From Clostridiales bacterium (GTDB lineage Bacteria > Bacillota > Clostridia > Peptostreptococcales > Acidaminobacteraceae): 64,000 nt of DNA. Under the pieces are notes generated by a model, which did no database searches, had not been told where the DNA came from, and saw only the letters and a program-made list of their open reading frames with translations. Shown one piece after another: positions 55,300 to 63,749 of this stretch. Position 1 is the stretch's first letter. Every line of letters starts with the position of its first letter. A program made the position numbers and the translations under genes. The stretch covers positions 124,001-188,000 of the forward strand of contig JAEIOD010000003.1 of NCBI GenBank assembly GCA_016342415.1. Direction: 5' to 3'.

Positions 55300-56994
55300 A
55301 TGAAAAATACATTAATTATTGAAAAGTTAAATGGTCATGATAAAGACGGTAAAATAGGTAAAATAAACGTAGTTGTAGGCGATTCAGTACAGGCTGATGA
55401 TGTCCTATTTACAATAGAGAGTGGTAAAGGTAGTCTAAAATACAAGTCAAAGTACGATGGAATTGTGACTGATTTAACAATAAAAATAGGCGATGTTGTT
55501 GTTTTGGATCAAGAAATCGGATCGATTGATGGTGAAAAACAAGTCGCTAAAAAAAGTACAGGGTATAGTTTTGGTATTTCAAAACCAATGAAGAAAGAAA
55601 TGCATGCTGAAGTTTTGATTGTCGGTGGTGGTCCGGGTGGATATGTTGCTGCAATCAGAAGTGCTCAACTCGGTAAAAAAGTTATTTTGATTGAAGAAGA
55701 TAAATTAGGCGGTACTTGTTTAAACTATGGTTGTATTCCAACAAAGGCATTGGCTCATAGTACAAAAGTATTAAATCATATAAAAGAAGGTTCATTATTT
55801 GGATTTGATGTAGATAATGTCAGTATTGATATGACTAAGTTGATGACAAGAAAATCAGAAGTGGTGAATAACTTGGTCGGTGGTATAGAACATCTAATGG
55901 AAGTGAATGATATTGAAGTTATTAGAGGTCACGCCGAAACTAAATCAGAAACTGTTATTGGTGTTAAAAATAAAAAAATAGATGCAGAAATCACATTTGA
56001 CGATTTGATTATTGCTACTGGGTCAGAGCCAAGTTTTATTGCGATTGAAGGTCATGACCTAAAAAGTGTGATGACCAGCAAAGATGCTCTTGAAATTGCA
56101 GAAATTCCTAAATCAATTACGATTATTGGTGGTGGAGTTATCGGTATGGAATTTGCTTTTATATTTAATGCATTGGGTTCTGAAGTGCATGTGATAGAGT
56201 ATATGCCAGAAGTTTTAGCTTTATTAGACCAAGATGTTGTTGATGTGATTAAAACTTCTGCTGAAGAAAAAGGCATTCAAATTCATTCTGGAGCATGTGC
56301 ATCTGGTATCCATGAAACACAAAATAATGAAATGATCACCACTTATATGATTGGTGACAAAACATATTATATCAGTAGTGAGAAAGTCATGATGGCTGTA
56401 GGTAGAAAACCACGGTTGAGTTCTATTAACTTAGAAATTTTAGGTGTTTCATTAAATTCAAAGAAGAATGGTATTTCTGTCAATGAGCAAATGAAAACAA
56501 ATGTAGACCATATTTATGCTATTGGAGATGTGACAAATATCATTCAACTAGCACATGTTGCTTCACATCAAGGCATGGTAGCATCAGAAGTAATCGTTGG
56601 TATGGACTCAAAAATGTCGTATGATGTCATCCCAAGTGCAATTTTTACTACACCAGAAATTGGACATGTTGGCATCACTGAGCGTGAAGCTATAGAAAAT
56701 AATTTGGATATTTCCGTTAGCAAATTCTACATGGCTGCAAATGGTAAGTCTGTTGCTATGAATGAAACTGAAGGATTTGTTAAGGTGATTTATGACAATC
56801 AAAATGATTATATCATTGGTGCTTCAATCGTTGGTGGACATGGAACTGATATGATTGCAACGCTAGTAAATCTAATAAAGCAGAAGTTGAGTAAAGAAGA
56901 TGTTACTCATGTCATTTATGCGCATCCGACTGCTGCTGAATCTATTCATGAGGCCTTACTCGGTTTAGAAGGACGAGGTATCCATAATGGATAA
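55300..56994 (+). CDS. lpdA: Dihydrolipoamide dehydrogenase with N-terminal lipoyl domain
   Basis: 564 residues; ATG 55300 follows AAAGGAGC. Residues about 3-77 form a lipoyl domain with the lipoylated lysine K43 (TIESGKGSLKY), then a linker, then a full Lpd: FAD-binding VLIVGGGPGGYVAAIR, redox disulfide C140-x4-C145 (GGTCLNYGC), NAD-binding TIIGGGVIGMEFAF, FAD segment YAIGDVT, and the His-Glu pair in HPTAAESIHE. It oxidises NADH and reduces its own lipoyl arm. No 2-oxoacid dehydrogenase E1/E2 genes are near, so its partner is likely the AhpD-like protein. It overlaps the lipoate ligase gene by eight bases. Confidence 0.9.
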   Translation: MKNTLIIEKLNGHDKDGKIGKINVVVGDSVQADDVLFTIESGKGSLKYKSKYDGIVTDLTIKIGDVVVLDQEIGSIDGEKQVAKKSTGYSFGISKPMKKEMHAEVLIVGGGPGGYVAAIRSAQLGKKVILIEEDKLGGTCLNYGCIPTKALAHSTKVLNHIKEGSLFGFDVDNVSIDMTKLMTRKSEVVNNLVGGIEHLMEVNDIEVIRGHAETKSETVIGVKNKKIDAEITFDDLIIATGSEPSFIAIEGHDLKSVMTSKDALEIAEIPKSITIIGGGVIGMEFAFIFNALGSEVHVIEYMPEVLALLDQDVVDVIKTSAEEKGIQIHSGACASGIHETQNNEMITTYMIGDKTYYISSEKVMMAVGRKPRLSSINLEILGVSLNSKKNGISVNEQMKTNVDHIYAIGDVTNIIQLAHVASHQGMVASEVIVGMDSKMSYDVIPSAIFTTPEIGHVGITEREAIENNLDISVSKFYMAANGKSVAMNETEGFVKVIYDNQNDYIIGASIVGGHGTDMIATLVNLIKQKLSKEDVTHVIYAHPTAAESIHEALLGLEGRGIHNG

Positions 56995-57976
56995 TATCAA
57001 GTATAAAGTTTATATTTCTACTATGACAGATCCTAGAGTAAATTTATCATTGGAAGAATCTTTTATGTCTACAGTTCAAGATGATGAATGCATTTTATTA
57101 TTCTGGCAGAGTGAAAATGCAGTTGTAATTGGTAGAAATCAAAATCCCTACCAGGAATGTAATCTTTCAAAACTTGAAGCCGACAACGTAATCACAGTAA
57201 GAAGATTATCTGGAGGAGGTGCAGTATATCATGACCTAGGTAATCTTAATTTTGCATTTATTTCCAAAACCGATTACTTTGATATTGATAGACAATTTTC
57301 TATAATCTTAAAAGCTTTAAAAAAGTTAGATATTGACGGTGAGTTTAATGGCCGTAATGATTTAATTACTGATGGCAGAAAATTTTCTGGTAATGCATTT
57401 ATCCATGATGAGGATAGACATCTTCATCATGGCACGTTGTTAATCGATGCTGACATGAATAAAATAAGTGAGTATTTATCAGTTTCCCATCAGAAATTAG
57501 ATAATAAAGGATTCGATTCTGTAAAATCGCGTGTTGTAAACTTAAAAGAAATCAATAAAACAATAACCATAGATGATGTCATTAATCATTCCGTTGATTC
57601 ACTAAAACATTTTACAAAACATACTGTTAAAGCAGAGTATATTTATGAAGACACTTTACCATTAAATCATTATATGGATAAATATATGAGTCACGAATGG
57701 AATTTTGGGGACGGTCCAGCTTTTGATTTTCAATATGAGGAAAAATTTCCATGGGGGATGTTTTCAATTCATATGAATGTAAAAAATGGATTGATTGAAG
57801 ATCTAGCTATGTATACGGATGCTCTAGAATCAGAGAAATTTTATAATCTGATCACAGTATTGGAAAATCAAAAATTATCACAGGAAAGTTTGAATTTCTT
57901 AATTGATGATTCCATACTAGAGCCGTTTGTTAAAAGTGATCTAAAAGGATTCTTTAAACATCATCTGTTCAGTTAA
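56987..57976 (+). CDS. lplA: Lipoate-protein ligase
   Basis: 329 residues starting inside the 3' end of lpdA. The lipoate-binding motif RRLSGGGAVYHDLGNLNFAF, the catalytic lysine in GRKFSGNAF and the HHGTLLID segment are intact, and a C-terminal accessory domain is present (about 250-329). It activates lipoate with ATP and attaches it to lysine. Coupling to a lipoyl-domain protein gene gives a ready target, K43 of the upstream protein. Confidence 0.9.
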   Translation: MDNIKYKVYISTMTDPRVNLSLEESFMSTVQDDECILLFWQSENAVVIGRNQNPYQECNLSKLEADNVITVRRLSGGGAVYHDLGNLNFAFISKTDYFDIDRQFSIILKALKKLDIDGEFNGRNDLITDGRKFSGNAFIHDEDRHLHHGTLLIDADMNKISEYLSVSHQKLDNKGFDSVKSRVVNLKEINKTITIDDVINHSVDSLKHFTKHTVKAEYIYEDTLPLNHYMDKYMSHEWNFGDGPAFDFQYEEKFPWGMFSIHMNVKNGLIEDLAMYTDALESEKFYNLITVLENQKLSQESLNFLIDDSILEPFVKSDLKGFFKHHLFS

Positions 57977-58040
57977 TTGATTTAAATAGTTTGTATGATT
58001 AAAAACACTTCATTTGATATGATACTTCCAAAGTAGACAG

Positions 58041-58069
58041 TCTAATTAATTAAAATTAGATTTCTTTTT
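58041..58069 (+). terminator. Terminator of the ahpD-lpd-lplA operon
   Basis: TCTAATT (58041-58047) pairs with AATTAGA (58054-58060), followed by TTTCTTTTT. Confidence 0.65.
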
Positions 58070-58140
58070 GGAGGTATTTTCTTTAGTTTAAAGTTAACCC
58101 GATTTGTGGTAACTCAATATAATTAAATATAAAGTAATAT

Positions 58141-58169
58141 TTGACAATAACTGTGTAATCCAATATAAA
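58141..58169 (+). promoter_or_regulatory. Consensus sigma-A promoter
   Basis: TTGACA (58141-58146), 17 bases, TATAAA (58164-58169). It is the best -35/-10 pair I found in the window, yet the first ORF is 260 bases downstream. Confidence 0.55.
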
Positions 58170-58429
58170 GTAGTTTATAATGAAATTAACTATTGTGTAG
58201 TTTTGTTATCATAACTCAAAAGATAAGCTAATTCATGAACTGACGAAAAGCAGATAAAAACTGAATTGACATTAGAATAATTCTAGGAAAAAGACTGTAA
58301 TATTTATTAATAAATACAGCAATTTGAGAATGTGATTCGGGCAAATATTGTGGATTAGGGTATCATTATGATAAGTGTAGCTCTTTAAATATTGGGTAAA
58401 GAAGATGAAGAGAGATTAGGAGATCAAGG

Positions 58430-58894
58430 ATGAAAGAATTTTATGATGTTGTTAATGAACATGATAAAGATATCTATAAAGAAATTGAACAATTTATGAT
58501 ATCACTTGGTTATAAATTCAAACGTGCTAAAACTAGGGATGTGAACTACCTTTTTAAACATGAAGAAGTCAAGAAACTGATTCTGAAATATGCCATAGTG
58601 GATAATAAACCGATGATTAAACTAAAATTTTATGCATCAGATGACTATTCTGCATTCTTTCATGAAGCCATTAGAAAAACGATAGAAGAGTATGACTTTA
58701 ATTACACAGGGTGTTATAAATGCGGAACGTGTTATAAAGAGCCTCGAGGTTATACTTATCATTATGATGATAATAGTTATTTTAGATGTGGAAGGGAGTT
58801 GATTGAACTGGATATGCTTGATACTTCTCATTTGGATGAGTTAAAAAAACTGTTACTAGCTCAGCATAACTTTCATTTATTTAAAGAATTATAG
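58430..58894 (+). CDS. Cysteine-containing hypothetical protein
   Basis: 154 residues from ATG 58430 after AGGAGATCAAGG. The C-terminal half has a four-Cys group (GCYKCGTCYKEPRGY and later YFRCGRELIEL), likely a zinc or metal site. The N-terminal half has a DUF-like alpha/beta region. I recall similar uncharacterised clostridial proteins but no function. Confidence 0.6.
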   Translation: MKEFYDVVNEHDKDIYKEIEQFMISLGYKFKRAKTRDVNYLFKHEEVKKLILKYAIVDNKPMIKLKFYASDDYSAFFHEAIRKTIEEYDFNYTGCYKCGTCYKEPRGYTYHYDDNSYFRCGRELIELDMLDTSHLDELKKLLLAQHNFHLFKEL

Positions 58895-58937
58895 AGTAGT
58901 TCAATATAAACACAGAAGCGGATAGAAAGGGGTTGTT

Positions 58938-59384
58938 ATGATGAAAAAAATATTTATTTTTGCTCTATTGCTAACAGTTGTAATAGCAGGAGTTTACTAT
59001 GCTAATCAACTCAAGGAAACAAAGTCCATCGAAAACTTTAAGCTAGAATCAAAGGCAATAGCAGTTGAATATGAAGCTGTTATTGCAGATAATCCTTCAA
59101 ATTATGAATTTGTAAACAACTACATCATTGGGGATAGTGCTTATGCTTTTGTATTAGATGAGAACTTTAATCTAATCGTGCACCCAATTGAAGGATTATT
59201 GGATAAATCGATGTTAGGTCTTGTATCCTCCGAATTAGATGAAACTCTTTATAATCTTTGTCAAGATACACCACAAGCATTTATGAGATATAAATGGCAG
59301 AATAAAGATAAAATGATATTTTTCCATAAGGCCTCTGATGGTACGATACTCGGTATCTCAGCGGGAACGATTAAAGGTTATTAA
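58938..59384 (+). CDS. Membrane-anchored single Cache-like sensor domain protein
   Basis: 148 residues behind AAAGGGG (ATG 58938 or 58941). A membrane anchor near 3-22 is followed by a helix and a Cache-type sensing domain with AYAFVLDENFNLIVHPIEGL and IFFHKASDGTILGISAG. There is no signalling output domain, so it could be a stand-alone ligand-binding partner. It is 15 bases before the SH3b lipoprotein gene. Confidence 0.6.
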   Translation: MMKKIFIFALLLTVVIAGVYYANQLKETKSIENFKLESKAIAVEYEAVIADNPSNYEFVNNYIIGDSAYAFVLDENFNLIVHPIEGLLDKSMLGLVSSELDETLYNLCQDTPQAFMRYKWQNKDKMIFFHKASDGTILGISAGTIKGY

Positions 59385-59399
59385 GTTATAGGAGATGGT

Positions 59400-61397
59400 A
59401 TGAAACAGATAATTATTGTAGTTGGTTTGATGGTTCTTTCAATCCTTTTGATTGGGTGTGAAACAAATGAAGTCAAATCTACAGATATTATGCAGGTTCA
59501 GGATTTTGATGATAATGAAACCGAACAAAAATTAAATCCCGATGTTGGGGTTACTGAAACAATCCTAAGCCGTGTAAAAGTTATGGTAGATGTACTGAAT
59601 TTAAGAGAAACACCAACTGTCAGTTCTGAAAAAATAGGTGAAGTATACCTGTCAAGTGTTTATGAAGTAATAGAATCTCTAACTGTAAATGATGAAGTCT
59701 GGTATAAAATCAGCGCAGGTGATCATTTTGGGTGGATCGCAAGTTGGTTCTGTGAAGAAACATTCTTAGAAGCCTATGAAGTGGTTAAACTAAACGAATC
59801 AGGATTGATATTAGATAATTACTATGAAATAGGATCATCTGTTATATTAGAAGATCATATTCAAACACAATATTCTTATGAAATATTTATGAACGGTCAT
59901 CCTATAGAAGAGACCTTTACATTTTTATCAGAAGGTGATTATGAATACTATACTGTATTATATGATGAACTTGGACGGAAACTAAGTACTGGTAAAAAAC
60001 AATTGAAAGTAGTCGAAAATAAAGACACTCTATGTTATAAATCTCCTGATATGACATCAGAAGTGACATATCATATATCCGATATATCTGAATACAACAA
60101 TGTTTTTGGTGTTATTTATGATTATGATGAAACATTAGAGATTTGGTATGAGCTATATCCTCCAAATGAAGAGAAATGTTATTTTTTAAGAACTGAAAGC
60201 ATTGAAGTTCGTAATAGTTTTGACCACGTTGTTTTTAAGTTTAATGATGAGAAATATGAAGTGGAAGGCGAGTATTTAGTACCTAATCGTACCCTAGAGG
60301 ATTTTGGATATTTTATTTTTGAAGGTGAGTCACTTTTTATTGTGAATGTTAAAACTGGTAAATCTTTTAAAACCAGTTATTCGTATCATTTTATTGATGA
60401 TGACTTTTTAATTGTTTATAAAGATATCGATCAGTATATCAATGATTTGGAACAGGAATATTCCAATCTTAGAATATATGACTTAGTGGACGGTAATTTT
60501 GAGTTGCTCTATGAAGATCAAACAGCCTATATAGGTATTGAGCATCAAGGTTATGAAGATAATATTTTGACTTTTGGTGGTTATGGTCGTAGTCGTAACG
60601 ACTGGGATTTTGCAGCTGAGAATTTATTGCAAGAAACAATTCAACTTCAAAGAGTAGATGATACATGGCATCGTCAGATAAAATCAAGTGATTATAATCA
60701 TACAAATCCGTCTTCGTTGATGACGGTTTACAACACTCAGAATCAATTATCTGAAGTCATAGATATTTTTGATATTCATGAGGTCCAGTCAGTTACTTTT
60801 TTACAGACTTATGACATAATTGATCATCAACTGGTTTTATGGTTTCAAGTCACTTTAAAAGATGGTACGATCGGTTATACTTATAGATCTCGACTACCAC
60901 ATGAACCTGGGTATCTTTTAAACTTGGAAGACTATTATATGACCATGGCTGATGGATCAAAATTGAAAAAGAAATCATCATCAGATTTTTGGTATGTAAA
61001 AACACATTTGAGAGATGAGTTGGCTGAGTTTAATATGTACTTAACCAGTGAAAGTTATGAAGGTACCACCTTGAAGGCGTATGATAGATTAACAAAAGAA
61101 AAGGTAGAATTGCCATTTAACAATACAGTTTTGTTGTCACCCAATAAAACCTGGTTATTAGGTACACTGGGGTATTATGCTGATCCTGAATCAAAAGTTA
61201 TGATCTTTGAGTATAAGGATAACGAGTTTCATGAATTGTATAAATTAGAACTTAATCAGATTTATGCTTATAACTTTGAATGGTTAACAGATGACTCTTT
61301 GTCCTTTATTCTAGGTGACCGTGATAACAAATATGATGCTTTATTAGAACTGATTAATGATGAGTGGGTATTAACGACAGAATGTCCCAATTTATAG
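59400..61397 (+). CDS. SH3b-domain lipoprotein, paralogue of 47568-49574
   Basis: 665 residues behind AGGAGATG. The signal peptide ends in LIGC. The SH3b domain (about 58-118; DVLNLRETPTVSSEKIGEVY, GWIASWFCEE) and the beta-rich remainder align along their length with the protein at 47568, including the end FNNTVLLSPNKTWLLGT. The two are old paralogues, not a recent duplication. Role probably in the envelope. Confidence 0.7.
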   Translation: MKQIIIVVGLMVLSILLIGCETNEVKSTDIMQVQDFDDNETEQKLNPDVGVTETILSRVKVMVDVLNLRETPTVSSEKIGEVYLSSVYEVIESLTVNDEVWYKISAGDHFGWIASWFCEETFLEAYEVVKLNESGLILDNYYEIGSSVILEDHIQTQYSYEIFMNGHPIEETFTFLSEGDYEYYTVLYDELGRKLSTGKKQLKVVENKDTLCYKSPDMTSEVTYHISDISEYNNVFGVIYDYDETLEIWYELYPPNEEKCYFLRTESIEVRNSFDHVVFKFNDEKYEVEGEYLVPNRTLEDFGYFIFEGESLFIVNVKTGKSFKTSYSYHFIDDDFLIVYKDIDQYINDLEQEYSNLRIYDLVDGNFELLYEDQTAYIGIEHQGYEDNILTFGGYGRSRNDWDFAAENLLQETIQLQRVDDTWHRQIKSSDYNHTNPSSLMTVYNTQNQLSEVIDIFDIHEVQSVTFLQTYDIIDHQLVLWFQVTLKDGTIGYTYRSRLPHEPGYLLNLEDYYMTMADGSKLKKKSSSDFWYVKTHLRDELAEFNMYLTSESYEGTTLKAYDRLTKEKVELPFNNTVLLSPNKTWLLGTLGYYADPESKVMIFEYKDNEFHELYKLELNQIYAYNFEWLTDDSLSFILGDRDNKYDALLELINDEWVLTTECPNL

Positions 61398-61471
61398 TTA
61401 TTAGAATATGTCAAACATTAATAACTTCTTCTAATTAGGTATGACAAGTGGATGATGCAAATTAGAGGTAA

Positions 61472-61873
61472 GTGGTAGTCGTTTGTATGACTTATACAAT
61501 AAATACTAGTGTATACAATAAAATCATGATATTTGTATGTAAAGTTATAACAAATAAAAGTGATGATAAGACTAAAGAACTTTATTGGGAAGTAATACTA
61601 AGTAATGTTGAAAGATTCACGAAATATACATTAATGACTGAAAAGGATTTGTTTGAATACTTTGAGGGAGTTCATAAAAGAGGTTACATCATTGATTGTG
61701 AGGAGAATGAGCTTGGAGTGATTTGTGTTGTCGCTCCAATATACAATCATAGAAAAGACGTTCAATATACAATTAGTGTTTCTACACTAAAATTAAGAGT
61801 AACTGAAGTTAAAATAAAAGAATTTGACATGCAATCGCAAATACTGCTGCTGATAGTTCTAAAAATTAGGTGA
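61472..61873 (+). pseudogene. Remnant of an IclR-family regulator, effector domain only
   Basis: The frame encodes KYTLMTEKDLFEYFEGVHKR, GYIIDCEENELGVICVVAPI and TISVSTLKLRVTE, which match the C-terminal ligand-binding domain of IclR regulators. The helix-turn-helix half is missing: only about 40 unrelated residues precede it, and the start (TTG/GTG near 61472) has no ribosome binding site. The end is also unusual. I take it as a decayed gene. A terminator follows 26 bases after the stop. Confidence 0.6.
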
Positions 61874-61898
61874 TGTACCTTAGTCAGTAGAATCATAC

Positions 61899-61928
61899 AA
61901 AGAAAGTCTTAGGATTTTCTTTTTTTAC
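61899..61928 (+). terminator. Terminator after the IclR remnant
   Basis: AAAGAAAGTC (61899-61908), loop TTAG, GATTTTCTTT (61913-61922), with one G-T pair, then T-run. Confidence 0.75.
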
Positions 61929-61944
61929 AAACAAGGGACGGAAC

Positions 61945-61973
61945 TTGAAGTTTGGAAAGTGTTGTGTTATATT
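61945..61973 (+). promoter_or_regulatory. Promoter of the ferredoxin gene
   Basis: TTGAAG (61945-61950), 17 bases, TATATT (61968-61973). The ferredoxin start is 37 bases downstream. Confidence 0.5.
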
Positions 61974-62009
61974 AGGTTAAGAGAAAAGAAAAAGAGAGGA
62001 GTAAATAAT

Positions 62010-62195
62010 ATGAAACTTGCAGTAATAGACTTAAATAGATGTGACAGATCCCCATTCTGTCCGGTTAAGAGGGTCTGTCCTTTTGGTGCAGTTACTCAAG
62101 AATATGGGAAACCACCAGTGATTGATGAAAGCAAATGTACAGGCTGCTCAAAATGTGTAATGGTTTGCCCAATGGGCGCTGTTCAGATTGTGTAA
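62010..62195 (+). CDS. Small 4Fe-4S ferredoxin-like protein
   Basis: 61 residues; ATG 62010 follows GAGAGGAG, so an in-frame ORF extension upstream is not used. A C-terminal classical cluster CTGCSKCVMVCPMGA (C-x2-C-x2-C-x3-C) is complete. The N-terminal group CDRSPFCPVKRVCPFGA has an altered spacing (C-x6-C-x5-C). The protein could carry two clusters, one non-classical. It has its own promoter and no operon partner. It may serve the formate dehydrogenase or another anaerobic redox enzyme, but nothing links them here. Confidence 0.75.
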   Translation: MKLAVIDLNRCDRSPFCPVKRVCPFGAVTQEYGKPPVIDESKCTGCSKCVMVCPMGAVQIV

Positions 62196-62448
62196 ACTCA
62201 AAATAACAACTTGTAACCAAGGATTACCTGTTTTAGTATTTATCTTGTTATTGTAATCATGCTGAATTATCTATAGGATACTAATTTGAAAGTGTCACTG
62301 GGTAGAAGAAAATGAACAGGGCTAGTGTTATTCTAGGCTTGTTTTTATTTTATGAATAACCTTGATGATAAATGAAATCGTCTATTATTAAATTTCTTAA
62401 TATTAGTATTTGTAATTTAGGGTATATATATGAATGGAAGGTGATAAT

Positions 62449-63609
62449 ATGAACGATTACATTCATTTAGGATCAACAAAAAAAGAAGTAACTATATTAT
62501 TAGGGGAACCATCAAAGATTAATAACAATCTATGGACCTATGGCTCTTCTCACATCAAGTTTAATTCAAATGGAGAAGTCATTGCCTGGAAGAACATGTT
62601 TGATGACTTAAGCAAAGCTATGAAACCTTTTTTATCAAGTGATTATACTTTTTTTCTAGGATCAACCACTGATGAAGTACTTCAAGCTTTAGGATCTCCA
62701 ACTGCTGTCATTGAGGGCTTTGAGTCGGTTTGGAGGTATGAAGCATCACATGTGAAATTTGATGGTAAAGGATGTGTTATTGAATGGAAAAGTGTTTATC
62801 GTCAATTGGAACACGGTCTAAAAAAACGGATTGAAGGATCTGACTTCATCAGGATAGGTTCGACATCGGAAGAGGTACTTCAAGCACTGGGATCACCAGA
62901 TACAGTATTGGCATTAGATCAAGATGTGTGGCATTACAAAGCATCGCACATAAAATTTAGAAATAATAAAGTTGTTGAATGGAGAAATCAATACAGACAA
63001 TTAAACGAAGGGATGAAATCTCCTGAAGAGAGTCACTATTTCTTAAATATTGGATCAACAGAAGAGGAAGTGCTTACTACACTGGGGTCACCGACTGAAA
63101 TACTTGTTATCAATCCTCACATATGGAAGTATGGAGCATCACATGTAATATTTGAAAATGGTCGAGTTATTGCATGGAAAAGTGTTTACCATCAATTGGA
63201 TGAAGGTCTAAAAGCACCTAATTACAATGACTATATTAGGATTGGAATGAGTAAAGAAGAAATATTAGATATTTATGGTTCGCCGAGTAGTATTTTAAAA
63301 CTAGATCCTGATATTTGGCATTATGACACATCTCATATCAAATTTAATGATAATAAAGTGTGTGAATGGCGTAATATGTTTCGCGATTTGGAGAAAGGAT
63401 TTAAAAAAGGAGATCCATCAGCTGAAGATGTTAAAATTGGAGTTTCAGGAGAGGTTGTTTTAAATAGACTTGGTTCACCAACATGTATTCTAGAAAAAGA
63501 GCCATTTGTATGGCATTATGGCAATGCATCTGTTTATTTCAGTTCCGATATGATCGTGACCTCATGGCTAAATATTGATGATATCAAAAAACATGTAGAT
63601 AGTTATTAG
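62449..63609 (+). CDS. Cytoplasmic protein of six tandem BamE/SmpA-like repeats
   Basis: 386 residues; ATG 62449 follows GGAAGGTGAT. Six repeats of about 60-65 residues begin near 4, 67, 133, 198, 262 and 327. Each has the pattern hydrophobic-h-IGST-x-EEVLQALGSP, then W-x-Y-x-SHh-F, then a V-x-W strand and a helix. This beta-hairpin/helix order resembles the SmpA/OmlA (BamE) fold, whose G-x(T/S)-x-x-E-V-x-x-x-h-G-x-P motif is nearly the same. There is no signal peptide or lipobox, so unlike BamE it is cytoplasmic. Function unknown; a ligand or protein-binding solenoid is likely. Confidence 0.7.
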   Translation: MNDYIHLGSTKKEVTILLGEPSKINNNLWTYGSSHIKFNSNGEVIAWKNMFDDLSKAMKPFLSSDYTFFLGSTTDEVLQALGSPTAVIEGFESVWRYEASHVKFDGKGCVIEWKSVYRQLEHGLKKRIEGSDFIRIGSTSEEVLQALGSPDTVLALDQDVWHYKASHIKFRNNKVVEWRNQYRQLNEGMKSPEESHYFLNIGSTEEEVLTTLGSPTEILVINPHIWKYGASHVIFENGRVIAWKSVYHQLDEGLKAPNYNDYIRIGMSKEEILDIYGSPSSILKLDPDIWHYDTSHIKFNDNKVCEWRNMFRDLEKGFKKGDPSAEDVKIGVSGEVVLNRLGSPTCILEKEPFVWHYGNASVYFSSDMIVTSWLNIDDIKKHVDSY

Positions 63610-63637
63610 ACAAAGAATTTTTGTCTAATTTCTTTTA
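63606..63637 (+). terminator. Terminator after the repeat protein
   Basis: TTAGACAAA (63606-63614) pairs perfectly with TTTGTCTAA (63620-63628), followed by TTTCTTTT. It overlaps the stop codon. Confidence 0.75.
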
Positions 63638-63749
63638 TCCATTAGCTTGAATTTATAAATCGATATGATCAAAGGATATACTATATTTTATGATTCTGTG
63701 ATAATATATTTTAGATTGTGAAATGACACTATTTTGTGGGGGATAACAT

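Larger units (their letters stand above)
57977..58429 (+). other. Gene-free region with terminator, promoter and PerR-like box
   Basis: No credible ORF lies in these 450 bases. It holds the lplA terminator (58041-58069), a consensus promoter (58141-58169) and a 15-base palindrome TTAGAATAATTCTAG (58272-58286) right behind a TTGACA at 58266-58271. The palindrome has the 7-1-7 form of PerR/Fur boxes. The RNA from the promoter would have a 250-base leader before the next gene. Confidence 0.5.
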
